64,000 nucleotides of DNA from Prorocentrum cordatum (lineage: Eukaryota; Sar; Dinophyceae; Prorocentrales; Prorocentraceae). The position numbers were made by a program, and so were the translations under genes. Shown here piece by piece: positions 1-11,475 of this stretch; position 1 is the stretch's first letter, and every line of letters starts with the position of its first letter. The DNA is taken from assembly GCA_963575745.1 (NCBI GenBank), contig CAUYUJ010014772.1:116001-180000 (forward strand), read 5' to 3'. Below the pieces are notes generated by a model. That model saw nothing but the letters and a program-made list of their open reading frames with translations, ran no database searches and was not told the DNA's origin.

Positions 1-120
1 ATGTCGAAATCATTCGAACGCCCCTGCGCGCGTGCTGGTGGGGCACGATCCTTTTCAACAAATGCCGTGCGGGCCACTCGCGCCCGTCGGTCGCGCGCGC
101 ATTTCGAACGTTGCCTACAC
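1..120. repeat. Dispersed repeat family A, copy 1
   Basis: This stretch aligns by eye with 2587-2700 (shared runs such as TCGAACGCCCC and CACTCGCGC). A related core, CATGGTATTATTTGACAGGG, recurs near 30838 and 31617; relative to 2637-2657 it is in inverted orientation. No coding capacity is evident. It is probably an old non-autonomous element, of unknown class. Confidence 0.5.
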
Positions 121-920
121 TAGTCGGGTTGTCTTTGTGATCAGCTACGTGCTCCAATTCCATCGCCCCACCCTACGCCGATTCCAAATTGAAGATAAAG
201 TTCTGCAGATTATTCATGCTGGCCCCCGGTACAGTTTCAGTGGCAAGACACACAGTGCGTATCGATTCGTCATGTGGCGCGAGCGTCGGTCTATCGCACG
301 GCCCAGGGGGTCCCAGGCCTGGCTGCGTTTCCAGACTGACAAGCAGCTGATTCTGGACCAGTCCCTGGAGTTCATCCCTGGTCGGTTATCAAGATGACGG
401 TTTGACAATTCGCTTGTGCCTTACATGGGTGCGACGTTGCAGGAGACGTCGCCTCTCGCCGCGCAGACCCGCCCTGACGACCAAGCGCTTGCGACACGAA
501 CCCAACTCATGCGCGCTCTGAGAGAAGATGGAATCTGGCGTGATGGCTGGCGAGGTCCTCGACACCAAGCGTGATGTTGCTATCTGCGCTCTGGTCGAAT
601 GCTTCGCTCACACACACACACAACCTCAGCTGCGGTTGCGGACCGCTCCGTCGGGGACGTCGGTTGGACATTTCTTCGAAGGCAAGTGTGAGACTGCCGA
701 TGCAATGCCACCCCCCAATCCGGGCTGCCATTCTACGTGTCCGTAATCTTCTGGGTTCGTCAGCTCGTCTCTTTCTTCCCTGGTCTTTCGAGCTTGCCCT
801 CAGCTGATGGGGACTGTTCGAAACCCGGTCACAGCTGCATGTGTTGTGTTTGCCGTCGCGCGCGTGCGCGAGGCCCTGACAGGCGAGCGATCCGCATTGT
901 CTCTGTTGAGTCTGAGTTGT
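121..920. other. Non-coding stretch, nothing recognised
   Basis: Only short overlapping open frames occur on both strands, none with recognisable protein character. No RNA gene was seen. Confidence 0.5.
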
Positions 921-1052
921 TGCGTGTGTGTGTGTGTGTGCGTGTCTGTGTGTGTCTGTGTGTGTCTGTGAGTATGTGTGTGTCTGTGTGTGAGTGTGTG
1001 TGCGGTGTGTGGTGTGTGTGTGTGTTGTGTGTGAGTGTGTGTGTGAAGTGTT
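921..1052. repeat. (TG)n microsatellite
   Basis: Imperfect TG dinucleotide repeat with interspersed C and A. It gives spurious Val/Cys and His/Thr open frames on the two strands. Confidence 0.9.
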
Positions 1053-1827
1053 AAGTGTTGTGTGCTATCTTGTCCCACCTGCGTGACCCCTGCTGCTTCT
1101 GCTGTCGTCGCTGGTGCTGTTGCCGTTCGTTCCCTCCTGCGCGTCTCTCCTGCTGTCGTTCCTCCTTGCCTCGGCCGTTGCTGCTGGTGGTGGTTGGGTC
1201 GCCCTTCGCCGTCGCATCCTGTTCATGGGTCCCGATGGGTTCGGATTCGCTATGGCTCGGACGCGTTGATCCCCGAGCTGGCAGCCGTGCCTATCTTGTT
1301 TGCCCTCTGCTGCGAGAGAGTGCCTCTCTGCCCGCAACCCGCGCCGCCCGCCTCCACCTTCGGACAAGTACATACGTTGGATGCTGGTGCCGCCTTCCCT
1401 CTGCGGGCGGTCGCTGCGTCTGTCTGGAGTGCCGCGGGGGGAGCTCCAACCCCATCACCTTTGTGTGTTCGGCCGGCCCTTTTGCTTACCCTCGCCCATA
1501 CGCGAAGTCCTGACAAGTTCGAGCGTACCTCCGCCCGCGCTTACCGACGCGGGTGGCGAGCTTAGTGTATGGTCCGATCGGGCCTGATCGTCTCCCCCTC
1601 CTTCCTGTTCTGCGTGCTTTGCACGCTGTTTCCTTGGCGCCCGTCCTTTGAGACGGTCTGGTACTGATTGCGCCCAGTGCCTGAACTGCTCATCCCAGCC
1701 GTTTTGCATCATTGTTGCAGCGTGCATGATTCCATCGATTGGCACCCCGTTGATCGCCACAGGTCCTTTGGGAGAAAGTCACCACCATCATTGCTACGAT
1801 CATTGTCTTTTCCGCCGCTGTCGACGT
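1053..1827. other. Non-coding stretch
   Basis: GC-rich sequence with overlapping short open frames on both strands. None has a recognisable motif. Confidence 0.4.
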
Positions 1828-2075
1828 CACCATGGCACAGCGTCCGCCCGAGACACATACCCGCACCGAAGTGTCCGCGCGCCCGCGCTGCCCTTGAGAC
1901 GCGCCGAGGAGTCCTATCGGTCAATGACACAGCGGCCGCGTCGGGCGCGCCAAAGTCGTTCTGCGCACGAGCTTGCGCGCCAGCGCGGCCGCAGAGATGT
2001 GCCACCCAGCGCCAAGCAGGCATCGCAATCGCCGCCGCATGCGTTTTGCAAACCAAGTTGCGGGTGGTAGGTTGA
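1828..2075. repeat. Diverged duplication, copy 1
   Basis: GTCGACGTC followed by CGCCCGAG-containing sequence, ending near AAGTTGCGGGTGG. It parallels 2832-3030 in order and orientation, about 1 kb further on. Confidence 0.45.
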
Positions 2076-2586
2076 GATGATTGCGCGAGTTGTGGAGCTG
2101 ACAACTTCCAGTGAATTCCTCTGTCCGAAAATGAATCCAGAACTGCCACCACCACCCAGATTTATCGCTTCCCCCTGGGATCGTACAATGTACTTCCGAC
2201 TCTGCACCATCGTCCACTCTAAATATGATAGCATACCATCTCCCAGAGCGCCGCTCAGCCCCCCACACACCTCCCCTGCAACAAAGTACTATGCGCGCGG
2301 ACTCGTTCATCTCAAATCATCAGGCTTTATGCTTCCTTGGCAAGAAGTGGCACGAAGTCGAAAGGCGCGCGTCGTCGCCCACGCATGCCGACATTATCCC
2401 AAAGCCATAGGATTCGTAAGGATGTCAAAATCCAAGTGTCCGAAACATTTGTTCAACAGACAATGATTTTGCAACGTTGTTGTCCCAAGCATAAAAAAGC
2501 GCGCGCGCACTTGCAGAGTCGTATGGGAAAGCGAATAGTGTTTCAGCATATCTCAATAAATACGACCACGATTGCCTCTCGCGCGC

Positions 2587-2700
2587 GAATGTCGAGATCA
2601 CTCGAACGCCCCAGCGCGTTTGCCGAGGGGGGCACGGCCCCTGTCAAATAATACCATGCGGCCCACTCGCGCGCGTCGGCCGCGCTCGCATGCCGAAATT
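2587..2700. repeat. Dispersed repeat family A, copy 2
   Basis: Homologous by eye to 1-120. It lies just upstream of the second copy of the 1828-2075 duplication, so the two pairs may belong to one old segmental duplication. Confidence 0.5.
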
Positions 2701-2831
2701 TCTTCATCACAGACACGTGGACAACATCATCGTCGCTGGCGCGATGAGCATCGGCACCGTCATTGGCGTTGCCGTCGTCACCGCTGCCATCGTCACCAGC
2801 ATCGTCACTATCCTCAGCGTGTCTGCCTGTG

Positions 2832-3030
2832 TCGACGTCGCTATAATTCCACGCCCGCCCGAGTCACCGACTCGCATTGAAGTCCCCGCGCGTCAGCGCG
2901 ACTTACGAAACGCGCTGGGATATGCCCAGCCGTCAGCGCCACCGCGGCCGTGTCGGTCGCGCCAGACTAGCTGGCCGATCTGCGCGCGAGCCTGCGCGCA
3001 CTAAGCTACGGGTGGGTGGGTGGGACAGTG
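2832..3030. repeat. Diverged duplication, copy 2
   Basis: Similar to 1828-2075, sharing GTCGACGTC, the CGCCCGAGTCAC context and the AAGCTACGGGTGGG end. The copies differ by many substitutions and indels. Confidence 0.45.
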
Positions 3031-4828
3031 GAATGGATCATCAAGTGCGAACAAAAAGTAATTGCACCACATAGATGTCACTTCATTGGTTGCATCACAT
3101 ACGCTACACCACACAGGTTGCAACGCGCAGGCTGCTACAAACCATCGTTTGGGCCTTCGTTGGCTAACATATTCCTCTTGCACAAAAAATGGTGGGCGGG
3201 GGGTCAGGGATGCGAGGGAATGGGGCAGAGGGGGAATGGGGAGGGAAGCCCCCTTTTCCCATACCCCCGGCGTCATGATGTTTCTCACGGCGTGGGCCCC
3301 CAGAGTTCTCGGGACCACCAGTTGTTCGCCAGCGGCGTCCGTATTTTGTTGTCCTGGGACGATCGGCCCCTGGACGCCGAAACCTGGAAAAAGGACACAC
3401 GTGTGCCACGATTCTTCCGCGAAGCGCGGAGGTCTGGAGACCCCCATTCATGTGGTTGCCCCGGCAGGAGTTCTGGCAAGCGCTCACCAAGCGGTTTGCG
3501 GGGCACGATCTGTCCGAGGGCATCGCGGGAGATCTCACGCCCGCGGGCAAGGCCGCGATAGAGGCGTTATCCCTCGCATCTTCCTCATGTCCTCTTCCTC
3601 CGGTGTGGACACTCAAGGTGGCAGTGGTAAATATGTGTGGAAGTTGTACGAGCCTTGGCACGGCGTAACAAACAATAGATGACAGTGGAGGTTGTTGGTG
3701 CGTCACATGCATGGTAATAGTTGGTCGTCGTCGTTCAGCGAGCGTTTGCCTGACAAGTGATATACCATCAGGGTTGTGAGCTCAATCCGACCAGAGGCGG
3801 CTAGCGCAATTTCGCTTTATGATGCCAGAGTATCACGGCCGCGGTAAGTAATTCAAGCTCGATGCTACAGATGCAGGTGCGGAAAGTGCCAAGTTACGGA
3901 GAGTTGGTTCATCGCACGCGATTGGCATTGAACAACCGAAAGGATTGGGCTCGACGGCGAATCGACGGAATAATTGTTTTTGTCGAAGGAATGTATTTGT
4001 TGACGGAAGGGATGTATTTTTCGAGGATGAAAGGTTCTGGCTCGCGGAGTGAACAGGATTATCGGGCCGACAGCTGGCGGACGAGCGCGAGACTTTTCGA
4101 AAGCCAGCACGTAAGTTGAAAATAAGTTCGAAGGATAGAGACGTTTCTTCAGCATTCAAAGAGTACGGTCCACCAGCAAGTGGCAGGGAGACATCACGCC
4201 TGCAAACGGCAAAGGGCAGTGTACCCGAACGTGGCGAGGCAACGATACATTGCACGCGTGATGATACGGCTTCTATTCGGAAAGTGGACGACAGCGAGTG
4301 GAGGCCCATAGACCACGGTGCGAATTGCGCAATGCCACGAAGGAATGAACCGAGTGAGTGAGCAGACTTCATCTGGCAGCGAGCGACGGAAACAAGAAAC
4401 AAGTTCTAGACGCTTCACAAGCCCATCGAAAAACAACGCCCTGGCGAGCTGTATCGATCGGGGAAGCGCAGGAGCAATCAGTCGAACGCGCTTCTTGCGG
4501 CGCTCGACGCTGGATAACACCGACTGCGCTCCGCCGCGCCTCTCGACCTGTCTGCACCGCAGGAGGTCATGCCCTGACGGGTCGAAGGCTCCCAGCGGCC
4601 GGCTGACGCGGAAGAGCTTGCCTCGCCCAGGGCAGGGCCCCCCCCCCACGGAGCGCGGGATCGGAACAGCGCGCGCCCCCCCTCCCGAGCCGAGCAGAGA
4701 GGCTCGACGGCCTCAGCCCGCGACGAGCAGCGGCAGGGCGCGCGGTGCCTGAGAGCCGAGCAGCTCCCCCTCCTCCTGGCCATCGCCCGCTTTCCCCCGC
4801 CTCTCTGATCCCCCCATCCGCCCTGTCT
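3031..4828. other. Non-coding stretch, nothing recognised
   Basis: Several open frames of 100-200 codons overlap one another on both strands (for example 3062-3682 plus and 3833-4402 minus). None shows a motif or periodicity that marks a real gene. Confidence 0.4.
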
Positions 4829-5660
4829 TCCTCCTCTCTCCCTCCTCCTCCTCCTCCTCCTCCTCCTCCTCCTCCTCCTTCTCCTCCATTCCTTTTCCTT
4901 ATGAATAACTTATCCTAACTTCTCCCTATCGCACGCCGTGGCCAGTTTGTAGGGCAAGCCAGGCGTTTCGCTTCAGATTTCCTCACCTTTTATGACTCTG
5001 AAGCTTAAAAGTGGCAAGAGTTTCACGGATTGAGGGCGGGTGGTTTTCAAAATATGAGTCTTGCTTCAGCGCCGCGCACATTCGTTTACAAGATTTGCCA
5101 GAGCTTCACGGATTAAGGGTGGGTGGTTTTCAACAGTGATTCTCGCCTTAGCGCCGCGCACACTCGTTTACAAGAGCTTCACGGATTGAGGGCGGGTCGT
5201 TTTCAAAATCTGAGTTTTGCCTTAGCGCCGCGCACATTCGTTTTAACAATTTGCAAGAGCTTCTCGGATTGATTGAGGACGGGTGGTTTTCAAAGTCTGG
5301 TTCTCGCTTTAGCGCCGCGCACATTCGTTTTAAACATTCGCAAGAGTTTCACGGGTTGAGGGCGGTTCCTTTTCAAAATGTGGATATCGCTTTAACGCCG
5401 CGCACATTCGTTTCAAACAATATCAACATACCAGAAAGGTTGTTTGGGGGGATTCAGGGTTATGCGGGTGTGACAGTTATGTTGATTCGCGGTGTGGAAG
5501 TCTCAGAATGGCATTCTGGTACGAATCAAGATCGCCAAGACGCAGCAGTCAGGTTGATCCGTGGCGTTGAAATCCCGAGAACAATGTTTTGGCATGCGTC
5601 AGGGTCTTCAAGCGGCTGTCTTCCAACGAGGCAGTTCCCTCATTGGGCATGAACCGTTGC
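4829..5660 (+). repeat. Composite satellite element, copy 1
   Basis: The order is a (CTC)n tract (4829-4885), a unique leader containing TTATGAATAACT and GCGTTTCGCTTCAGA, then about five tandem units of roughly 70-85 bp (5005-5430). Each unit carries CACGGATTGAGGGCGGG, GGTTTTCAAAA and AGCGCCGCGCACATTCGTTT. Units of another kind follow, with CGGTGTGGAAGTC or GGCGTTGAAATCCC (about 5480-5600). The same order recurs at 53988-54575, so this is a dispersed element rather than a local expansion. Confidence 0.75.
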
Positions 5661-5783
5661 AGGGGCCTACGAAGAGGGAGCTTGGAAGGAGGGTTCATTT
5701 CAACATCAGAGTGAGGGGGCCGAACGGTCATTCATTGTCCCTGGGTGCGTGGCTGAGTAGGGAATTCGTGGTGTGAATTATGC

Positions 5784-6115
5784 TTGTTGCGTTGTTGTTG
5801 TTGCTGCTGTTATTGTTGTTGTTGTTGTTTGTTGTCGTCGTCCCACCCGCGACCCACCCGCGACCCACCCCGCGATCCACCCCGCGACCCACCCCGCGAC
5901 CCACCCCGCGACCCACCCCGCGACCCACCCGCGACCCAACCCGCGACCCACCCGCGACCCACCCCGCGACCCACCCGCGACCCAACCCGCGACCCACCCG
6001 CGACCCACCCCGCGACCCACCCGCGACCCACCCCGCGACCCATCCGCGACCCACCCCGCGACCCATCCGCGACCCACCCCGTGACTCACCCGCGACCCAC
6101 CCCGTGACCCGACAA
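5784..6115. repeat. (GTT)n followed by CGACCCACCC minisatellite
   Basis: A GTT tract to about 5840 is followed by roughly 25 tandem units of CGACCCACCC, with 10- and 11-bp variants. A short remnant of the same unit reappears at 6255-6315. Every frame is open through the array and none should be read as a gene. Confidence 0.9.
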
Positions 6116-6499
6116 CTGACGTTTACTAAGCGGCCCTGGGCGTTTACTGAGCAGCCCTGCCCTGTTCGATTCATTCCTTGCGTGCGTTTGCTAAAAGGCT
6201 TCGCCTGTCGGGGTGATGATTATAGGGTAAAGCTTCTGCCCTCTACACCCACGACCCAACAACGATCCACCCGCGACCCACCCGCGACAGATTTGCGACC
6301 CATCCGCGACCGACCCACATTGGTATAACGAAAAAATCGGCGCTTGCAGCGGGCTCGTTGTATAATTTGTGAAATGTTGGCGCCTGCAGCGGGCTCCTCC
6401 AGAATCTTGCAAACTGCCGACGTCCCCACCGCCCCCTCACTCTTACCCGCATCTGCGGGGTACTACGGTCGTTGGCGCCCCTTGGGTTTACATTGGTTC
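6116..6499. other. Non-coding, short tandem pair
   Basis: It contains a remnant of the preceding minisatellite and a short pair of repeats sharing GCAGCGGGCTC near 6330-6400. No gene seen. Confidence 0.4.
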
Positions 6500-6600
6500 T
6501 CATCCTTTTCCTCCTCCTCCTCCTCCTCCTCCTCCTCCTCCTCCTCCTCCTCCTCCTCCTCCTCTGCCTCCCCCTCTTCCTCCTCGACCCCCTTCCCCTT
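6500..6600. repeat. (CTC)n microsatellite
   Basis: CTC trinucleotide tract, pyrimidine-rich on the plus strand, degenerating into CT-rich sequence up to about 6910. Confidence 0.9.
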
Positions 6601-6969
6601 CTTCCCTGCCCTCGTCCTCCACCCAGGGGTGCTTCCCTGGTGGCTCCGGCCCTGAGTTCGAGGGCAAGGACCTTCTCCTCTCGGCGCTCCTCGGCAAGAA
6701 GCGGAGGAAGAAGGATGAGGAGCGCCTCCCCGTTCTCTTCCACCTGCCTCCCTCGTCCACGCGATCCTCTCTGCCCTCCTGCTCCCTCGTGCTCCCTGTT
6801 CCGCCTCACTCTCCCTCGTTCTCCCTCATCCAGCATCCCTCATAATCCGCCTCCCTCCGCCACCATCCCTCCACGTCACCCCTCTCCTCCCTCCTCAATC
6901 GTCCCTCTTCCGGTGTGCCAAATCTTTCTTCTCCTCATCAGCATAAACATGTTGACAAGTATCAAAGCA

Positions 6970-6980
6970 ATCATCACCAC

Positions 6981-7050
<70 letters not shown>

Positions 7051-7110
7051 GTCATCATCATCATCAGCAGCAGCAGCATCATCATCATCGTCGTCCTCTT
7101 GCTCCTTCTC
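6970..7110. repeat. (CAT)n microsatellite
   Basis: CAT repeats with a few CAG units. The apparent poly-His and poly-Ile frames are repeat artefacts. Confidence 0.9.
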
Positions 7111-7261
7111 CCTCCTCCTATCGCTTTCTCTCTCTCTCTCTCTCTCTTTCTCCCTCCCTCCATCCCTCTCTCGATGTATAAGTATACATGTTTATGCCAT
7201 CATCCTGCTCCTGCCCCTCCTTCTCCTCCTTCCCCGCCACCGTCGCCGCACTCGCATCCGC

Positions 7262-7600
7262 GTGCATCATCATCATCATCATCATCATTATCATCATGAT
7301 CATCAGCATCATCATCATGATCATCATCATCATCAGCAGCATCATCATCACCAGCAGCATAATCAGCATCATCAGCATCAGAATCATCATCATCATCATC
7401 ATCATCATCCTCATCATCATCAGCAGCAGCAGCAGCATCATCATCACCAGCGGCATCATCAGCATCAGCAGCATCATCATCATCAGCAACAGCATCATCA
7501 TCATCCCTCCTGCCTCGTCATCCGCATCCTCCTCTCTCCTTCCTCCCTCGCCCTCCTCCTCCTCCTCCTCCTCCTCCTCCTCCTCACCCTTGTTCCGTCC
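7262..7600. repeat. CAT/CAG then CTC microsatellite
   Basis: Interrupted CAT and CAG repeats up to about 7510, then CTC. A long minus-strand open frame crosses it only because the repeat lacks stops. Confidence 0.85.
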
Positions 7601-7939
7601 TCCTTCCTCGCCGCCGTCTTTCGGCTTCACCGCCGCCGCCGTGAATGGCCCTTTCTCTCTGCGACGACGCCCCTCCGCGGGCGCGCGCAAGGCCAGGCTG
7701 AAGTCCGAGGGTCCCGGACATCCGACGTCGTGACTTTTGCTGCAACGTGGCCCCCCAGAGGTCTGGACCCCATCCCCTGGGGGCCGGCGTCGTTTTCTCA
7801 CGACCCAGGGCCCCGTACGGTTGCAAACGGCCCCCAGAGGCCGAAAACGGCCAAAAGATTTGCCGCCGTCAGCGTTTTGCGACGCGAGGAGGTCAGCTCT
7901 CGGACCACGACGCAGGCCTCCAGCGGCCACTCGGGACGA

Positions 7940-8010
7940 CGCGAGCACCCCCCGAACGCTCTCGGCGAGGCGCGGCTGCTGGAAAGCACCCCGAGGCTGG
8001 AAAACCTCCA
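7940..8010 (+). repeat. Dispersed repeat B, copy 1
   Basis: Contains GAACGCTCTCGGCGAGGCGC and CACCCCGAGGCTGGAAA. The same block is found in reverse orientation at 11725-11795. Confidence 0.55.
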
Positions 8011-8722
8011 ATGAGCCCGAACCTCGATGTGAGCGACGCAAGAAACGGGGTCGATTGCGCGGATATTCGCGCGTAAGCTCTTTGCGTACGGTCACGCGCA
8101 AGCGCCGTCTTATCCACGCGGTGTGCCACGCTGGCGGCTCGCGTAAGCCACGGCGTCAGATCGCCACGTTTTCTCGCATAAGACCGTTTCTTCTCGTCGC
8201 CGACATGGTTCTTGAGATCCGACGTTGTCAACCAGATGCAACATCGCGAATATTCGCGACCAGAGCCCTGGACCCCATCTTTCTGCTGCATTTGTCGAGC
8301 CAGATCGATATGTGATGGCCTTGGGGCCCGATACCAGGCGGAACTGCCGACGGTGTGAAAAAATGCAACGCCCATATCTCGCGTGGTCAGGCATGCGATC
8401 TCTTGATGGTTCCAGCACGCGGTCCTTGGAAGTCCCGACCTTATCCCCAGGACCGGTTTTTCATCCTGAGCCGTTTTTTGACTGTCTTGGGGCCCGGCAA
8501 GGGTTTCCAGAGGCCGAAGATCGAGAAGAATGTCTGTCCTGATTTTTCCAGGACGTTGCTGGTGTGGATGTTCCTAGCTTTCTTGTTTGCCAAATCTTCC
8601 GGAAGACGACCTCTGGTGATCCTGGCAATTGCATCGACATGTTGCCCGCCGCCATTCTGATGGTGGCTTGCGCTTGCCTCTCGATGGTTCCTGGCACTGA
8701 TCCCCCTTCGGCTTGTACTGTT
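8011..8722. other. Non-coding stretch
   Basis: No convincing reading frame and no RNA gene. It carries a CCCTGGACCCCATC motif also seen near 7762 and 31208. Confidence 0.4.
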
Positions 8723-8880
8723 AAGTCGGGCGTCTCCCTCTACAGGAGGAATAGTCAAAAATAGGCAACAAATAGTCTGGGGACGATTGTTTGACTATTT
8801 TTGCGCATGTGTTGATTATTTGTGGGGCATCTCTTATGTTTCATCCAAAATCCGCCTGTAGGAGCACGTGCCCGACCTAA
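8723..8880. mobile_element. MITE family 1, copy 1
   Basis: A 158-bp element with terminal inverted repeats. The left end, AAGTCGGGCGTCTCCCTCT, pairs imperfectly with the right end, which finishes GTGCCCGACCTAA. The AT-richer core contains AATAGTCTGGGGACGATT. Other copies lie at 33400-33552 and 46465-46617. Target duplication is not clear here: GTACTGTT on the left and GCACTGAC on the right match only partly. No coding capacity, so mobility would depend on a transposase elsewhere. Confidence 0.75.
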
Positions 8881-8984
8881 TGGCACTGACCCGCACGACC
8901 TGCGAGTACACTGGTTTCGGGTGCCTGAGGCCGCCTGCGCGCTCCTCAACGGCGTAGACTCGTAGGCTCTACGTCTGAGGCCTC

Positions 8985-9185
8985 TCCCCTGTTCTCCTCC
9001 TCCGCGGCCGCCCTCCTCCTCCTCGCCCTCCTCCTCCTCCCCCCCTCCTCCACCTCCCCCCCCTCCTCCTCCTCCTCCTCCGCCCCCCTCCTCCTCCTCC
9101 TCCTCCTCCTCCTCCGCCCCCCTCCTCCTCCTCCTCCTCCTCCTCCTCTTCCTCCTCCTCCTCCTCCTCCTCCTCCTCCGATTCC
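8985..9185. repeat. (CTC)n microsatellite
   Basis: Long interrupted CTC tract. Confidence 0.9.
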
Positions 9186-9600
9186 ATCTGCGCACGCCCA
9201 TGGCGCGGCGCGCCCCGCCGGCTATTCGAATGCGCCCGCGACCGCCAGCACCGCTGATGAAAAACGTGTGGGTGGTCCTCCTCCCTGCCGCGCGCGTGTG
9301 AGATTGTCTGACAGGATACGGTGGGGGCGTTCGTTAAGAAAGGTGCCCAGGAAGCTCCAGACCCTGGAGAATTCCTTGTCCGATGAGGGCGGCGGTGATA
9401 GCCATGGCCAGGCGTTAGTGGGCGTTCCACAGGCTACCAGACCCTGGATTCCTTATCCAGTGGTTCCTTATCCAATGCCCTCGCCATAGTGAGCGGGAGC
9501 TTCTGCAGCACGCATGGCGATGACCGTGCGACTCCTCGTGCAAGCGGTTCCTGCTTCGCTTGAGCTTGGCACAATTGAAAGAGCGTGTTCTACCGCTGCT
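9186..9600. other. Non-coding stretch
   Basis: No recognised feature apart from two short tandem copies of ATTCCTTATCCAGTGG-like sequence near 9448-9478. Confidence 0.35.
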
Positions 9601-9828
9601 GGCGGAAAACCGGGGGGGGTCACTACCGGTTCGAACCGCCCCCCCCCCCCCCACCGAAAAACCGGGGGGGGTCACTACGGGTTCGAACCCCTTCCCCCCC
9701 CCCGTTCATCATGAAAAGGGGGGGGGTCACTACCGGTTCGAACCCCCCCCCCCCCCCTCGAAAACCGGGGGGGGTCACTACCGGTTCGAACCCCCCCCCC
9801 CCTCGAAAACCGAGGGGGGGTGCGGACA
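9601..9828 (+). repeat. G-tract/C-tract tandem repeat
   Basis: About four units, each an ACCGG-led G run, then GTCACTACCGGTTCGAACC, then a C run. The GGTTCGAACC core is itself palindromic. The same unit appears reverse-complemented at 10450-10535. Confidence 0.85.
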
Positions 9829-10350
9829 GTGGTGGGGACGGTGGTGGTGGGGACAGTGGTGAGGGGACAGCGGGACAGTGGTGGGGACAGTGGGACAGTG
9901 GTGGGGACGGTAGTGGTGGGGACAGTGGTGAGGACAATGGTGGGAACAGTGGGGACAGTGGACAGTGGTGGGGACGGTGGTGGTGGGGACAGTGGTGTGG
10001 GGACAGGGGGAGGTGGAAACAGTGGGACAGTGGAGGGTACAGTGGTGGTGGGGACAGTGGTGAAGGCGGTGGCGAGGACGGCGGTGGGACAATGGGACAG
10101 AGGTACAGTGGGGACAGTGGTGGGGACAGTGGGGACAGTGGTGGGAACAGTGGGACAGCTCAGTGGGACAGCGGAGGAGTCAGTGGGACAGTGGGGACAG
10201 TGGGGATAGTCGGGCAGTGGTTGGGGCCGTGGAGAAAGTGGGGAGATTGGAACCGTGGTGGGAACAGTGGTGGGGACAGTGGGGACACTGCGACAGTGGT
10301 GGGAGCACTGGTGGGGACAGTAGGGACGGTGGTGGAACCAGTGGGGACAG
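9829..10350. repeat. GGGGACAGTGGT minisatellite
   Basis: Many tandem 9-12-bp variants of GGGGACAGTGGT. Strong G/C strand asymmetry leaves several frames open; these are not genes. Confidence 0.9.
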
Positions 10351-10449
10351 CGGTGGTGAGGACAGTGGCGCTGGGAACATCAATGGGGGATGTGGCGCGG
10401 ACGGTGGTAGGGACCGGGAGTCGTTTGCTGGCGGTGAGTGGGGGGGTGG

Positions 10450-10665
10450 GGAGGGGTTCGAACCGGTAGTGACCCCTCCTCCGGTTTTCAGGGGGGGGGG
10501 TCGAACCGGTAGTGACCCCCCCCGGTTTTTCGAGGCGAGGGGGGGGGGGATTAGGGGAGGGGTTTTGCCGGGGGGGAGGGGGGGGGAAGGGGGGGGTTCC
10601 AGCAGGGGGGGGGGGATTTTCGGAGGGGGGGGTGGGGGGGACCCTTGGGCTCCGGAGGAAAAGGG
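10450..10665 (-). repeat. Inverted partner of the G/C-tract repeat plus poly-G region
   Basis: Two units reading GGTTCGAACC-related sequence, then GGTAGTGACCCC, then ACCGG/CCGGTT. These are the reverse complement of the 9601-9828 units. They are followed by about 130 bp of poly-G with sparse other bases. Confidence 0.85.
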
Positions 10666-10797
10666 GGGCAATTTTGCACAGTAAAGCGGCGGTGGATCGC
10701 GCTCTCTCGCACAATTCCACATCTAGTGGCCTTATTCGTGGAAGGCCTGCGTGCGACCAGAGTGCCTGCATCCCTTGCAGCGATGCCAGCTTCGCAG

Positions 10798-10908
10798 CGA
10801 CGGCAACGCCGACAACGGCGCTGACGGCGACCGCGACGACGACGGCGGCGGCGGCGACGATGGCGGCGGCGGCGGCGACGGCGACGGCGGCGGCGACGGC
10901 GGCGGCGG

Positions 10909-10970
<62 letters not shown>

Positions 10971-10984
10971 AAGACGACGACGAA

Positions 10985-11016
<32 letters not shown>

Positions 11017-11050
11017 CGGCGTCGTTCGTTCGCTCGTTCGTTCGTTCGTT
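10798..11050. repeat. (GGCGAC)n hexanucleotide repeat
   Basis: GACGGC/GGCGAC repeats, then GAC repeats, then a (TTCG)n tail. Frames through it would encode Asp-Gly or Ala-Thr runs. Confidence 0.9.
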
Positions 11051-11274
11051 CGATCCCGCCCGCGCGATGCGCCCCAAAGAGGAGGAGCGCGACACGGACC
11101 GCCATGGCGACCGGGGCAGGAGCAGGGGCGGCAAGGCCCGCTCGGCCTCCCGCTCGAGGTCCCGCGGGAGGCGCAGGACCAGCCAGGGCCGTCTACGATC
11201 CAAGTCGTTGCGATTCGACTCGCGGGCTGGGCCCACGACTCCGATTCGATTCGATTCGATTCTACTCGAGATAC

Positions 11275-11475
11275 CTCGGCGGCGAGCGAGGGGGGGAAGC
11301 GAGAAGGAGAAGGCCTTCTCAGAAGACGGCGGGACGTCTCAGAGGCCCTCGCGCCTTCTGAGAGGTGTTCGGTGTCTTCGGGGAAGGCTTAGAACACTTC
11401 TCGGAAGGCCGGGGGACGTCCGAACCTTCTGAGAAGGATTTCTCCTTCTCACTTCCTACCACGCTCGCCGCCGAG
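11275..11475. mobile_element. Fold-back element family 2, copy A
   Basis: The ends are inverted (CTCGGCGGCGAGCG on the left, CGCTCGCCGCCGAG on the right). The interior is largely self-complementary, with CCTTCTCAGAAG- and CCTTCTGAGAAGG-type arms, so a transcript would form a long hairpin. Related copies are at 45971-46172 and 46973-47136, with a distant relative at 32838-32960. No protein coded. Confidence 0.65.

Noticed and set aside
5784-6330. Long open frames on both strands (Pro/Arg/Thr or Gly/Val/Arg repeats)
   Set aside because: They are translations of the CGACCCACCC minisatellite, open in nearly all frames.
6472-8101. Large frames with poly-His, poly-Ile, poly-Met or poly-Ser
   Set aside because: Products of CAT/CTC microsatellites with no unique protein segment.
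9601-10535. GGTTCGAACC motifs resembling the T-arm of tRNA
   Set aside because: They sit in G/C-run tandem repeats with no anticodon arm, D-arm or acceptor stem at the right spacing.
10751-11392. Asp/Gly-rich frame that could pass for an acidic protein
   Set aside because: It is coded entirely by the GGCGAC hexamer array and GAC repeats.
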